Program-made: the position numbers and the translations under genes | Origin: Tersicoccus phoenicis | Lineage (GTDB): Bacteria; Actinomycetota; Actinomycetes; Actinomycetales; Micrococcaceae | Assembly: GCF_001968835.1 (NCBI RefSeq) | Contig: NZ_MRDE01000072.1 | Location: 124,001-188,000, forward strand | Reading direction: 5' to 3' | Length of the DNA: 64,000 bases | The notes under the pieces: generated by a model | What the model was told of the DNA's origin: nothing | Databases searched by the model: none | Seen by the model: the letters and a program-made list of their open reading frames with translations, nothing else | Part shown: piece by piece, positions 44,099 to 52,546 of the stretch | How positions within the stretch are numbered: position 1 is the first letter of the stretch | Layout of the letters: the number at the start of each line of letters is the position of its first letter

Positions 44099-45001
44099 AT
44101 GGCCCACGACGACGACGCTGCGACGGTCACCGGCATCGCCCGGGTCGGCATCTCCGGCTGGCGGTACACGCCGTGGCGGGGCACGTTCTACCCGCCGGGT
44201 CTGCGCCAGCGCGACGAGCTGGCGTATGCCTCCCAGCGCCTGGCCAGCGTGGAGATCAACGGCTCCTTCTACTCCCTGCAGCGGCCGAGCAGCTACCGGC
44301 AGTGGTACGCGGACACCCCGGACGGGTTCGTGTTCGCGGTCAAGGGCGGCCGCTACATCACCCACCTGCTGCGGCTGCGGAACGTGCACACCGCGCTGGC
44401 CAACTTCTTCGCCTCCGGAGTGCTCGCCCTGGCGGACAAGCTCGGGCCGGTGCTGTGGCAACTGCCCGAACGCGCCGCCTACGACGGTGCGCTGCTCGAC
44501 GAGTTCCTCGCCCGACTGCCCGCCACCACGGCTGAGGCCGCCCGGCTCGCCGCCGACCGGGACGAGCGGATGACCGACGAGCGGACGTGGTTCGACGTCG
44601 ACGGCGACCGGCCGTTGCGGCACGCCCTGGAGATCCGGCACCCCAGTTACGACACCCCGGTTTTCACCGAGCAGCTGCGCCGGCACGGGGTCGCGCTGGT
44701 GGTCGCCGACACCGCCGGGCGCTGGCCGGATCTGCGGCACGTGACCGCGGATTTCGTCTACGTCCGGCTGCACGGCGCCGAGGAGCTGTACACCTCCGGT
44801 TACACCGAGGCCGAGCTGGACCGGTGGGCGGCGACGGTGAACGGCTGGCTCACCGGGACCGGCTGTCCCGACGGCGCCGGCCGGGACGTGTACGTCTACT
44901 TCGACAATGACGTCAAGGTCCGTGCTCCCGTGGACGTGATGGGCCTGGCGCGCCGACTGGGCGCCGGGCCCGTGCTCCCCGGCGCACTCGTCGCCGAGTA
45001 G
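44099..45001 (+). CDS. DUF72 family protein
   Basis: This 300-residue protein has the DUF72 TIM-barrel pattern: [20 protein letters not shown] (about residues 15-34), [35 protein letters not shown] in parts, the stretch [10 protein letters not shown] and the C-terminal [21 protein letters not shown]. Relatives include YecE; the enzymatic activity is unknown. ATG 44099 lies 6 nt after its -10 box. It is followed 44 bp later by a HAD gene on the same strand. Confidence 0.85.
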   Translation: MAHDDDAATVTGIARVGISGWRYTPWRGTFYPPGLRQRDELAYASQRLASVEINGSFYSLQRPSSYRQWYADTPDGFVFAVKGGRYITHLLRLRNVHTALANFFASGVLALADKLGPVLWQLPERAAYDGALLDEFLARLPATTAEAARLAADRDERMTDERTWFDVDGDRPLRHALEIRHPSYDTPVFTEQLRRHGVALVVADTAGRWPDLRHVTADFVYVRLHGAEELYTSGYTEAELDRWAATVNGWLTGTGCPDGAGRDVYVYFDNDVKVRAPVDVMGLARRLGAGPVLPGALVAE

Positions 45002-45045
45002 CGTGGGCGACGAACCACTCCGGAACGTGAGAAAGGCGGAACCTC

Positions 45046-45708
45046 ATGGCGGACACCGCGATCTTCGACGTCGACGGCACCCTGGTCGACACCAACTACC
45101 AGCACGCGCTCGCCTGGTACCTGGCATTCCGGCGCTTCGACATCACCCTGCCGGTGTGGCGGTTGCACCGTGCGATCGGCATGGGCGGGGACCAGCTGGT
45201 GGCCCACGTCGCCGGCGACGACGTCGAGCAGCGTCACGGTGACGACGTCCGGTCGGCGTGGGTGGAGGAGTTCGATGACATGATCGACTCGGTCGCCGCG
45301 TTCGACGGCGCCACCGAGCTGCTCGCCGAGGTCAAGAAACGCGGATTCCGGCTCGTGCTGGCCAGTTCGGGCAAGCAGAAGCACGTGGACCGTTTCCTCG
45401 ACCTGATCGGCGGGAAGGACATCGCCGACGCGTGGACGACGTCGGAGGACGCCGAGGCATCCAAGCCCGCACCGGACCTGGTGCAGGTGGCCCTGGACAA
45501 GGTCGAGGGCCGCGACGCCGTCATGGTCGGCGACTCGACGTGGGACGCCGTCGCCGCCGGCAAGGCGGACATCCCCACCATTGCCGTCCGTACCGGGGGC
45601 TTCTCTGTCGAGGAGCTGACGAGGGCCGGGGCGACCACGGTGGTCGAGTCCCTGATCGAGCTGCGGGACGGTCTCGACGACGGTCCGCTGGGCCGCCCCA
45701 CCCGATGA
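45046..45708 (+). CDS. HAD-family phosphatase (phosphoglycolate/beta-phosphoglucomutase-like)
   Basis: This 220-residue HAD subfamily IA hydrolase has motif I IFDVDGTLVDTNY (residues 6-18), motif II LVLASSGKQKHVD, motif III SKPAPDLV (Lys about 146) and motif IV AVMVGDSTWDAVAA. A four-helix cap lies between motifs I and II. Typical substrates are small sugar phosphates or phosphoglycolate. ATG 45046 has AAAGGCGG upstream. Its stop overlaps the next start (ATGA). Confidence 0.85.
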   Translation: MADTAIFDVDGTLVDTNYQHALAWYLAFRRFDITLPVWRLHRAIGMGGDQLVAHVAGDDVEQRHGDDVRSAWVEEFDDMIDSVAAFDGATELLAEVKKRGFRLVLASSGKQKHVDRFLDLIGGKDIADAWTTSEDAEASKPAPDLVQVALDKVEGRDAVMVGDSTWDAVAAGKADIPTIAVRTGGFSVEELTRAGATTVVESLIELRDGLDDGPLGRPTR

Positions 45709-46595
45709 GTGGCGGGGCACGCAACGACGATCCGGGCCAGGACGGGACGGACGCCGGCACGGCGAAGCGTTCCGCCGAGGCGGCAGCGGCCGAGGAGCAG
45801 CGCGCGCTGACCGCACTGCAGGCGGATCCCGGGCCGGTTGGCCCGGCGTGGTCCTACGGGCCCGGACCGGACCAGATCGCCGAGCTGTTCGGGCCCGACG
45901 ACGGACCGCTCGTCGTCGTCGTGCACGGCGGTTATTTCCGGCCCGGCACCGACCGCACCCACGCCCGCCCGCAGGCGCGTGCGCTCGCCGCGGAGGGGTA
46001 TCGCGTCGTGCTCGCCGAGTACCGGCGGGTGCCCGGATCCCCCGACGACACGGTCGAGGACCTGCGGGCGCTCGACGCCGCCCTCGCTGCTGTACCCGGC
46101 ACGGCTCTACCCGGCACCGCGGGGCACGTCACCTCGGGGCACGGCACCTCGGGGCACGGCACCGCCGCCGCGTGGGTGGGCCATTCCGCCGGCGGGGCTC
46201 TCGTCCTGCTGCGGGCGCTCACGGCCGACCTCGCCCCGGTGCCGGTGCTGGCGCTCGCCCCGGTCGCGGACCTGGCGGTCGCGGACCGTGATCACCTCGG
46301 TTCGGACGCCGTCCCGGACTGGATCGGCGGGTCGCCGGCCGAGTACCCCGACCGCTACGCGCGCCTGGATCCGCAGGCGCTGCTCAAGTCCGGATCCGAG
46401 CCGGGTGCGTCCGTGACCGTCCTGCACGGGAACCGGGACACGCTGGTGCCCGTCGCCCTCACCACCGACCTGCCCGCGTCACCGCGGCTGCACGCCCGGA
46501 TCCTGGAGGGCGCACACCACCTCGACCTGATCGACCCCGACAGCCCGCACTGGCCCGCCGTGCTGGCCGAACTACACCGGCTGACCGACCCGTGA
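45705..46595 (+). CDS. Alpha/beta hydrolase
   Basis: This 296-residue hydrolase has the oxyanion/HGG motif VVVVHGGYFRPGTDRTHARP (about residues 63-82), the nucleophile elbow WVGHSAGGALVLL (Ser about 161) and the late motif HGNRDTLVPV with catalytic Asp, then EGAHHLDLIDP with His. The arrangement resembles kynurenine formamidase and hormone-sensitive-lipase-type esterases; a kynureninase gene lies only 1.2 kb away, which makes formylkynurenine a tempting but unproved substrate. A small repeat (TSGHGTSGHGT) sits before the nucleophile. Translation is coupled to the HAD gene. Confidence 0.8.
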   Translation: MSGGARNDDPGQDGTDAGTAKRSAEAAAAEEQRALTALQADPGPVGPAWSYGPGPDQIAELFGPDDGPLVVVVHGGYFRPGTDRTHARPQARALAAEGYRVVLAEYRRVPGSPDDTVEDLRALDAALAAVPGTALPGTAGHVTSGHGTSGHGTAAAWVGHSAGGALVLLRALTADLAPVPVLALAPVADLAVADRDHLGSDAVPDWIGGSPAEYPDRYARLDPQALLKSGSEPGASVTVLHGNRDTLVPVALTTDLPASPRLHARILEGAHHLDLIDPDSPHWPAVLAELHRLTDP

Positions 46596-46639
46596 ACCTA
46601 GCTCCGCCCTGCCCCCTGTCCGCCCTGCCTCGTGTCCGT

Positions 46640-46706
46640 GAGTTAGCGGACTCCGCTCGAACAGGCGGCTCTTTGAGATGCCCTTGCGGGCGCAGGTGGC
46701 TAACTC
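46640..46706. repeat. 67-bp hairpin element, copy A
   Basis: The element opens with GAGTTAGC and closes with GCTAACTC, which pair. An inner GCCC-TTGC-GGGC hairpin and CTCTTTGA are shared with copy B at 47658-47724. The two copies are equal in length and about 78% identical. It ends just before the ribosome-binding site of the next gene. Confidence 0.8.
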
Positions 46707-46730
46707 GCCAGAAGAACGGAGGGAGGACGC

Positions 46731-47270
46731 GTGCCACAGGACCCCTCGGACCTGCGGGAGGACCTGCTGCGGGTCACCGCGGACTTCACGCGCATCGTCC
46801 GGTCGGCCCGGCGCGACGAACTCGACCGGCCCACCAACGGGACCCGCTGGAGCAACCGGCAACTCCTGTTCCACCTGGTCCTGGGACAGAACGTCGCCCG
46901 CACCGCGATCCCGTTGATCGGCATCTTCTCCCGGCTGCCCGACCCGGTGGCACGCGGGTGGAGCCGGCTTCTGCAGAGCTGCACGGTTCCCTACAACGGC
47001 GTGAACTGGGCCGGCAGCGCGGCCGCCGGCCGGCTGCTGAGCCCGGACGCGATGACGCGCATGATGGACCGCACCACGACGTCGATCACGGCCTGGTACG
47101 ACCGGGCGGACGAGGAGGCGCTCGCCCGGGGGATGTGGGTGCCGCCGTCCTGGGACCCGTACTTCCAGCCCTGGATGACACGGCGCGACATCCTCGCGTG
47201 GGCGCCCCAGCACTACCGGCACCATCGTCGTCAGTTGACCCTGACGACGCTCCACCCCGCCCCGCCGTGA
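46731..47270 (+). CDS. DinB-like protein
   Basis: This 179-residue protein fits the DinB/maleylpyruvate-isomerase-N superfamily. It has LLRVTADFTRIVRSARRDELDRPTNGTRWSNRQLLFHLVLGQ (in parts; helix 1 and the first His about residue 48) and a C-terminal WAPQHYRHHRRQL with further metal-ligand-type histidines. Most of the interior is hydrophobic (IPLIGIFSRLPDPVARG). Function unknown; thiol-dependent transferases are known relatives. GTG 46731 has GGGAGGA 4 nt upstream. It is flanked on both sides by 67-bp repeat elements. Confidence 0.7.
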   Translation: MPQDPSDLREDLLRVTADFTRIVRSARRDELDRPTNGTRWSNRQLLFHLVLGQNVARTAIPLIGIFSRLPDPVARGWSRLLQSCTVPYNGVNWAGSAAAGRLLSPDAMTRMMDRTTTSITAWYDRADEEALARGMWVPPSWDPYFQPWMTRRDILAWAPQHYRHHRRQLTLTTLHPAPP

Positions 47271-47343
47271 GTCAGCCGGCTCCGCCGGCACGCCGATCCG
47301 CCACTCCGTCGGAGAACCGACCTCACCACTCCGCCGAACCGCA

Positions 47344-47657
47344 TCACCAGGCCAGGATGCCGTAGCCGCCGTCACCGTCGCCCTCGGTGGTCCACAGATG
47401 CCCGTACAGCAAACCGGAGGCCCGTGGTCGGGCAGGGTCGCCAGGTGGACGCTGGGCTCGGCGCCCTGCTCCACCGGGCGGACGCCGCGTGGCCGTTGAA
47501 GTCGGTGTCGGTGAATCCCGGGTTCGCGGCGTTGACCTTGATCGGGGTGCCGGCCAGTTCCTTCGCGTACTGGGCGGTGAGCATGTTGACCGCGGCCTTG
47601 GACGAGGGATACTGCGCCGACGCCGGCATCCCGCTCAGCGGCGTCACCCCGACGCGC
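47344..47657 (-). pseudogene. Remnant of a short-chain dehydrogenase/reductase gene
   Basis: The minus strand keeps the SDR active-site stretch YPSSKAAVNMLTAQYAKEL (Tyr and Lys of YxxxK) and IKVNAANPGFTDTDFNG. The N-terminal NAD-binding half is missing: the recognisable frame begins exactly where the 67-bp element copy B ends. After FNGHAA the frame shifts to read PVEQGAEPSVHLATLPDHG, then shifts again to read LLYGHLWTTEGDGDGGYG and a stop. Two frameshifts plus the truncation make this a clear pseudogene. Confidence 0.88.
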
Positions 47658-47724
47658 GAGTTCGCCGGTTCCGCCCGAACGTGGGGCTCTTTGATGTGCC
47701 CTTTCGGGCGGTAGTGGCGAACTC
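47658..47724. repeat. 67-bp hairpin element, copy B
   Basis: GAGTTCGCC pairs with GGCGAACTC at the ends, and inside CCGCCCGAA-type and TTCGGGCGG-type arms pair again when read on the opposite strand. Compared with copy A, the sixth base pair of the outer stem changed from A-T to C-G on both sides, a compensating change that supports selection on structure. Confidence 0.8.
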
Positions 47725-47755
47725 AGCAGGCGGGACGAGATGTGCTGCAACCCGT

Positions 47756-49135
47756 TCAGCGCAGCAGCTCGTCGATCCGGACGAGCGCCGTCGCGACCTC
47801 GGCGTACGACGTACTCAGCGGCGCAAGCCCCAGCCGGATGCCGCCCGGCTCCCGGAAGTCCGGCACGATGCCCTCACCCCACAGCTGCCGGTAGAGTTCC
47901 CGGCACCGCGGGTGCGCGATGGTCACGTGCGCCCCCCGCCGGCCCGGGTCGCGTGGGCTGACGACGCGGACCCCGCGGCGGGACAGCAGCCCGTCGACGA
48001 CGCCGATGACGAACTCCCCCAGCGCCGTCGCCTTCGCCGTCACGGCGGACAGGCCGACGTCCTCGACCAGGTCCACGGTGTCCTCGATGCCGGCCATCCC
48101 GAGCACCGCCGGGGTTCCGGAGACGAAGCGGCGCATCCCGGTCCCGGCGGCGTAGTCCGGGCCCATCATGAACGGCTCCGCGTGACCCATCCACCCCGTG
48201 ATCGGGGACGCGAGGTCGGATTGCAGCCGGGTGGCCACGTACCCGAAGGCCGGTGCCCCCGGACCGCCGCCCAGGAACTTGTAGGAGCAGCCGACGGCGA
48301 GGTCGACGTCGTGCTCGTCGAGGCCGACCGGGATCACCCCGGCGGAGTGGCAGAGGTCCCAGAGCACCAGGGCCCCGGCGCCGTGCGCGGCCGCCGTGAT
48401 GGCCGGCAGATCCGCCAGCCACGCCGACTTGTACGCGACGTGGGAGAGCAGCACGACGGCGGTCCGCCCCCCGACGACGGCGCGGACCTGCTCCGGTGTG
48501 ACGCCGCCGGCCGGGTCCGGGTCGATCCACACCAACCGGGCGTCGAGCGCGTCGGCGAGCGAGGCGGCCACGTACCGGTCCGTGGGGAAGTTCTCCCGGT
48601 CGAGCACCAGGTCGACGCGTCGTCCGCCGCTGACCGCCCGCTGGTGCACGAGGGCGGCGTGCAGGAGCTTGTACAGCATGACGGTGGTGGAGTCGCCGAT
48701 CACGGTCTGCCCGGGGGCCGCCCCGAGACAGACGTCGCCGAGCCGGTCACCCAGCCGGTAGGGCAGCGCCATCCATTGCTCGTCCCAGGACCGGATCAGG
48801 CCCGTCCCCCAGGCACCGCGCACCAGTTCGTGCAGTCGGGTCTCGGTCGCGAGCAGGGGCCGCCCCAGCGAATTGCCGTCCAGATAGGCGGTGACGGGGA
48901 CGTGGCCGGGTGAGCCGTCGGCGGGCACGAAGAGGTCCCGGCAGCCGGCGAGGCGGTCGAGGGCGTCCAGCCTGGCCGCGGTCTCGCGGATCACGTCGGC
49001 GCTGGTCAAGTCGGCGCTGGTCAAGTCCGTGCTGGTCTGGTCGGCGCGCATCGCGTCGGCGCTGGTCGGATCATCAACAACATCGGCGTTGGTGCGGGCG
49101 GCGGCGGCCACGGGGTCGGGCGTGCGAGAGGTCAC
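47756..49135 (-). CDS. kynU: Kynureninase
   Basis: KynU is a PLP enzyme that splits kynurenine to anthranilate and alanine. The protein from GTG 49135 has 459 residues. Signatures are YLDGNSLGRPL, IGDSTTVMLYKLLHAAL, LWDLCHSAGVIPVGL (PLP-binding Asp) and the Schiff-base lysine in CSYKFLGGGPGAPAF. It is about 40 residues longer than usual because of an N-terminal repeat-rich stretch (TSADAMRADQTSTDLTSAD type) encoded by about 15-bp DNA repeats at 48990-49070; the true start may lie downstream of it. It is divergent from the 49214 gene. The tryptophan 2,3-dioxygenase gene is not in the window. Confidence 0.92.
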   Translation of the reverse strand: MTSRTPDPVAAAARTNADVVDDPTSADAMRADQTSTDLTSADLTSADVIRETAARLDALDRLAGCRDLFVPADGSPGHVPVTAYLDGNSLGRPLLATETRLHELVRGAWGTGLIRSWDEQWMALPYRLGDRLGDVCLGAAPGQTVIGDSTTVMLYKLLHAALVHQRAVSGGRRVDLVLDRENFPTDRYVAASLADALDARLVWIDPDPAGGVTPEQVRAVVGGRTAVVLLSHVAYKSAWLADLPAITAAAHGAGALVLWDLCHSAGVIPVGLDEHDVDLAVGCSYKFLGGGPGAPAFGYVATRLQSDLASPITGWMGHAEPFMMGPDYAAGTGMRRFVSGTPAVLGMAGIEDTVDLVEDVGLSAVTAKATALGEFVIGVVDGLLSRRGVRVVSPRDPGRRGAHVTIAHPRCRELYRQLWGEGIVPDFREPGGIRLGLAPLSTSYAEVATALVRIDELLR

Positions 49136-49141
49136 ACGGAC

Positions 49142-49147
49142 TATCCT
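49142..49147 (+). promoter_or_regulatory. -10 box (TATCCT) upstream of the 49214 gene
   Basis: TATCCT lies in the short divergent interval with kynU and would give a leader of about 60 nt. The same interval must hold the kynU promoter on the other strand. Confidence 0.4.
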
Positions 49148-49213
49148 GCGACAGTCGGGGGACAACATGCCACCCGGCGACCGCCGCCGCCTCGCCCAAT
49201 CCCGGGAGGAACC

Positions 49214-49864
49214 GTGCCGAGACCGCTCCGCGACCGCTTCGACGGGCACATCGCCGGCTTCGGCACGGGCAGCGGCCTGCGCGTGGTCGTCGGGCACTGG
49301 CACGTTTCCCCGTTCGGGGCCTTCACCGACGTCATGCTGCAGGGTCCGGACGGCACGCGCACGCTGGTGGCACCGGACCCGGCGATCGCCGACTACGTCG
49401 GGGCCACGTACCGGTTCGACGAGGTGCGCGTGGAGCCCGTCTCCTGCGCCATCGCCCCGGTGGTCCCCCCGGCCGAGATCGGCGACGGCGGGGTCCTCAC
49501 CGCCACGCTCGACCTCGCCGCCGGCGCCCTGACCGCGACCGTCGGCATCGGCGGTCGGACCGGCTGGGGCCGGCTGCTGCGCTGGGTTCCCGGACCTCTC
49601 GCTGCCGCTCCGGCGTGGCTGCGACTGATCGACCCGGTCGCGGCGCGGGTGGTCCGCGGCGTGCACACGGCCGGCGCTGCCGGCGGCGGTCGGCGGGAGT
49701 TCTACGGCGTGCGGGACCTGCATCGGGTGGTGTCCGTCGACGGCGACGACGACGGGGTGGACCTGGGTGGCCTGCGCCTCCTGGCACCGCCGGTGACCTT
49801 CGGCTTCTCCTCCGCGCCGGCCGCCCCGTCACTGGCCCGGGTCACGACGACGATCCTGCACTGA
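49214..49864 (+). CDS. Conserved hypothetical protein
   Basis: The 216-residue protein begins MPRPLRDRFDGHIAGFGTGSGLRVVVGHWHVSPFGAFTDVMLQ and has SCAIAPVVPPAEIGDG, a Trp/Gly segment GIGGRTGWGRLLRWVPG and FYGVRDLHRVVSVDG. No membrane segment or catalytic motif is evident. Similar beta-rich proteins occur in other actinobacteria without assigned function. GTG 49214 has GGGAGGA upstream. It may share a divergent promoter region with kynU. Confidence 0.6.
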   Translation: MPRPLRDRFDGHIAGFGTGSGLRVVVGHWHVSPFGAFTDVMLQGPDGTRTLVAPDPAIADYVGATYRFDEVRVEPVSCAIAPVVPPAEIGDGGVLTATLDLAAGALTATVGIGGRTGWGRLLRWVPGPLAAAPAWLRLIDPVAARVVRGVHTAGAAGGGRREFYGVRDLHRVVSVDGDDDGVDLGGLRLLAPPVTFGFSSAPAAPSLARVTTTILH

Positions 49865-49984
49865 CGGAGGATCCACGGCGAACCTTCGGAGGCGAGCGCG
49901 TCCCGAGCCGGATCCGACCGGCGCCCCCGATGGCGCACCGCGTGCCGAGCGGGCGGAGCGGCGGCGACACGCCGTCGGTTCGCT

Positions 49985-50497
49985 TCAACCCTGCTGCTCG
50001 GCCGCCCACGCGTCGACGCGGCGGGCGCTCTCCTGCTCGGAGAGGTCCTCGACCCGGCTCATGATGGACCAGCGAACGCCGAACGGATCCCGGACGCTGG
50101 CGAACCGGTCCCCGGAGACGAAGGTGGACAGCGGCTCCCGGACGGTCGCCCCGGCGGCCTCCGCGCGTCGCGTCACCTCGTCGGCGTCCTCGACGTAGAG
50201 CCCGAGGGAGTAGCAGTCGCCCTCGCCCTCCGGCGGCGGCACCAGATAGTAGTCCGGCATCGGTTCACCGAGCTGGAGGTGGCCGTGGCCGAGATCCAGC
50301 TCCGCGTGGACGACGACACCGCCCATCTCCGTGACGCTGACCGCCCGGGCGCCGAACACGTCGCGGTAGAAGTCGATGGCCTCGGCGGCCCGCGGCACGG
50401 CGATGAACGGGGTGAGACGGCTGACGCCGTGCGGAATGCCCGCGGTGGTGTGCTGACCGGTGACCCCGCGGGTGTTCTCCTGTGATGATGTGCTCAT
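49985..50497 (-). CDS. VOC-family (glyoxalase/PhnB-like) protein
   Basis: This 170-residue protein has the paired beta-alpha-beta-beta-beta modules of the vicinal oxygen chelate fold: LTPFIAVPRAAEAIDFYRDVFGARAVSV, then AELDLGHGHLQLGE, LGLYVEDADEVTRRAEAAGATVREP and SVRDPFGVRWSIMSR. It resembles PhnB-type proteins. The substrate is unknown. ATG 50497 lies 6 nt after TACCGT on the minus strand, so the mRNA is probably leaderless. An AraC remnant is divergent to it. Confidence 0.82.
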   Translation of the reverse strand: MSTSSQENTRGVTGQHTTAGIPHGVSRLTPFIAVPRAAEAIDFYRDVFGARAVSVTEMGGVVVHAELDLGHGHLQLGEPMPDYYLVPPPEGEGDCYSLGLYVEDADEVTRRAEAAGATVREPLSTFVSGDRFASVRDPFGVRWSIMSRVEDLSEQESARRVDAWAAEQQG

Positions 50498-50503
50498 GAG
50501 CCG

Positions 50504-50509
50504 ACGGTA
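50504..50509 (-). promoter_or_regulatory. -10 box (TACCGT), leaderless promoter
   Basis: On the minus strand TACCGT ends 6 nt before ATG 50497. Confidence 0.5.
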
Positions 50510-50541
50510 GAACGTGGCCCCACCGGTCGGTGGCGGCGGCC

Positions 50542-50851
50542 ATGCGCCCCGACGGCGATCCGACCGAGCTGCGGCAACGAGCGGTCACCGCCTTCACGGC
50601 CTGGTTGGTGCGTCGGATCCCGGTGATCACCGACGCCGGCCGCATCTTGTATCGGGCTGTCCCCCGCGGCGATGATCCGCCGCCGACGGTTGCAGGAGGC
50701 GGCGGAACGGCTACGTCAAGAACCCGGGCTCTCCCTGGCCGCACTGGCCGCGGACCTCGGGTACGCCGACCAGGCGCACCTGACCAACGACTTCCGTCAC
50801 GTCCTCAACGTCACCCCGAGCGGATACCGGCGCGACCTCGACGCCGACTGA
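50542..50851 (+). pseudogene. Remnant of an AraC-family regulator
   Basis: The first part reads DPTELRQRAVTAFTAWLVRRIPVITDAGRIL, like the linker of AraC regulators with the DUF6597 domain. Another frame, one base off, then reads IGLSPAAMIRRRRLQEAAERL and LAALAADLGYADQAHLTNDF...VTPSGYRR, the second half of an AraC DNA-binding domain. The sensor domain and the first helix-turn-helix are gone and the frames do not join, so the gene is dead. Confidence 0.75.
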
Positions 50852-50945
50852 GGTCGACGGCGGACCGCCTGTCCGCGGCACTGGGCTGTGCCAGCGGGAC
50901 CGGCCTCGACGCCGACGGCGGGCAACGCCTGGACGGCACTACGGG

Positions 50946-52061
50946 TCAGCCGGCCGCGGAGAGCTGACGCAGGGACGCGGGCAGGTCCCGGAAGGCCGCG
51001 GCGACGCCCGGGTGAGCGATCCGCCCGTCGGCCACGTTCAGCCCCTTCGCCAGTGCGGGGTCGGCTCGCAGTGCCTCCTCGGGGCCGAGCCGGGCCAGCC
51101 GCTGCACGTACGGCAGGGTCGCGTTGATCAGTGCCTTGGTCGAGGTCCAGGGCACTGCTCCGGGCATGTTCGCGACACAGTAGTGCTGGATCCCGTCCAC
51201 CTCGAAGACCGGGTCCTCGTAGGTGGTCGGGTGAGACGTCTCGAAGCAGCCGCCCTGGTCGATGGCCACGTCGACCAGCAGGGAGTGCGGCTTGAGCAGC
51301 GCCAGATGCTCCCGGCGCACCACCTTCGGCGCGGCGGCGCCCGGCACCAGCACGGCACCGATGACGGCGTCGGCGTCGGCGAGTTCGGCCGCCAGGGTGT
51401 GCGGGTCGTTCATCAACACGCGCACCCGGCCGCCGAAGACTTCCTCCAGCTGGCGAATCCGGGCGGCACTCGTGTCGAGCACGGTCACCTCGGCGCGCAG
51501 GCCGAGCGACATCAAGGCCGCCTGGGTGCCGACGACGCCGCCGCCGATGACGACGACGCGGGCCGGCCGCACGCCGGGGACCCCGCCCATCAGGATCCCG
51601 GCACCGCCGAACGGGGCCTGCAGGTACATGGCGGCGGCCTGCCCGGCCAGCCGCCCGGCGACCTCGCTCATCGGCGCCAGCAGCGGCAGTCCGGTGTGGT
51701 CCTGCACCGTCTCGTAGGCGATCGCGGTGGTGCCCGACCGGAGCAGCGCCTCGGTCAGGGGCCGGTCCGCAGCCAGATGCAGGTAGGTGAAGAGGGTTTG
51801 CCCGGCGTGCAGGTGCGGGTATTCCGCCGTGACCGGTTCTTTGACCTTGACCAGCAGTTCGGCGTCCGACCAGACCCGCTCGGCGTCGGCGATGGTGGCA
51901 CCGGCGGCCTCGTAGTGCGCGTCCGTGTGCCCGGCCCCGACCCCGGCGTCGTGCTCGACGAGCACCCGGTGACCGTCCGCGGTGAGGGACTGCGCGCCGG
52001 ACGGGTCCAGGCCCACACGCCGTTCCGCTGGTTTGATCTCCTTGACGACTCCGACGCGCAT
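50946..52061 (-). CDS. ald: Alanine dehydrogenase
   Basis: Ald interconverts alanine and pyruvate plus ammonia with NAD. The 371-residue length is normal. Signatures are VVKEIKPAERRVGLDPSG with the substrate Arg near residue 15, VKVKEP (Lys about 75), SEVAGRLAGQAAA, the Rossmann GGGVVGTQAALMSL (about 175) and VDVAIDQGGCFETSHPTTY. ATG 52061 follows GGAAAGG. The 167-bp gap upstream has no feature I can name. Kynureninase, which releases alanine, lies 1.8 kb away on the same strand; this is only a possible link. Confidence 0.95.
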   Translation of the reverse strand: MRVGVVKEIKPAERRVGLDPSGAQSLTADGHRVLVEHDAGVGAGHTDAHYEAAGATIADAERVWSDAELLVKVKEPVTAEYPHLHAGQTLFTYLHLAADRPLTEALLRSGTTAIAYETVQDHTGLPLLAPMSEVAGRLAGQAAAMYLQAPFGGAGILMGGVPGVRPARVVVIGGGVVGTQAALMSLGLRAEVTVLDTSAARIRQLEEVFGGRVRVLMNDPHTLAAELADADAVIGAVLVPGAAAPKVVRREHLALLKPHSLLVDVAIDQGGCFETSHPTTYEDPVFEVDGIQHYCVANMPGAVPWTSTKALINATLPYVQRLARLGPEEALRADPALAKGLNVADGRIAHPGVAAAFRDLPASLRQLSAAG

Positions 52062-52228
52062 CGAGTTCTGCCTTTCCGGCTGTGGCGCCGCACGGATCTC
52101 GTCGACGCGATTGACCGATCGCGGGGGATGGGCGATCCGGTTCCTTCCAGCGTGCGGGGACGAGCGCGGAAAGTCCAGAGGTGGTGGTTCTCACCGCGGG
52201 CGGCGAACGGGTTCGACGGCGAGAGCGG

Positions 52229-52543
52229 TCAGCCCCGGACGTTCCGCAGTGCGGCCTCCGCCAGCCGGTTCCACTCGGACACCTGCTCGACCGGGACGGC
52301 CACCCAGCCGGTCTCGACGACGCCGTCACCGGCGGGCGAGAAGTCGCCGGAGCCTTCCAGCGCGAGCGCATCCCGGGCGGCAGCGGTGTTCCGGCCCAGA
52401 CGGAACGCCATGGTGTCGCCGTTGAGGCACGCGAACGGGTGACCGGCCACGAACAAGCCGGAACCGCCGAACGCCTCCCCCGTGGTCACGCCTTCACCCT
52501 GCAGGTCGACGGCGAGCTGGGTGACGAGGGCTTCGACGTCCAT
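52229..52543 (-). CDS. TfoX-N-like small protein
   Basis: This 104-residue protein (GEGVTTGEAFGGSGLFVAGHPFACLNGDTMAFRLGRN, in parts) resembles the TfoX N-terminal/MmcQ-like fold, with GWVAVPVEQVSEWNRLAEAAL at the end. Its function is unknown. ATG 52543 is 3 bp after the stop of the DUF3151 gene, so it should be in the same transcript. Confidence 0.6.
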   Translation of the reverse strand: MDVEALVTQLAVDLQGEGVTTGEAFGGSGLFVAGHPFACLNGDTMAFRLGRNTAAARDALALEGSGDFSPAGDGVVETGWVAVPVEQVSEWNRLAEAALRNVRG

Positions 52544-52546
52544 CGG

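Noticed and set aside
46640-47724. Composite transposon around the DinB gene
   Set aside because: The flanking 67-bp elements encode nothing and no transposase is present; there is no target-site duplication that I can recognise.
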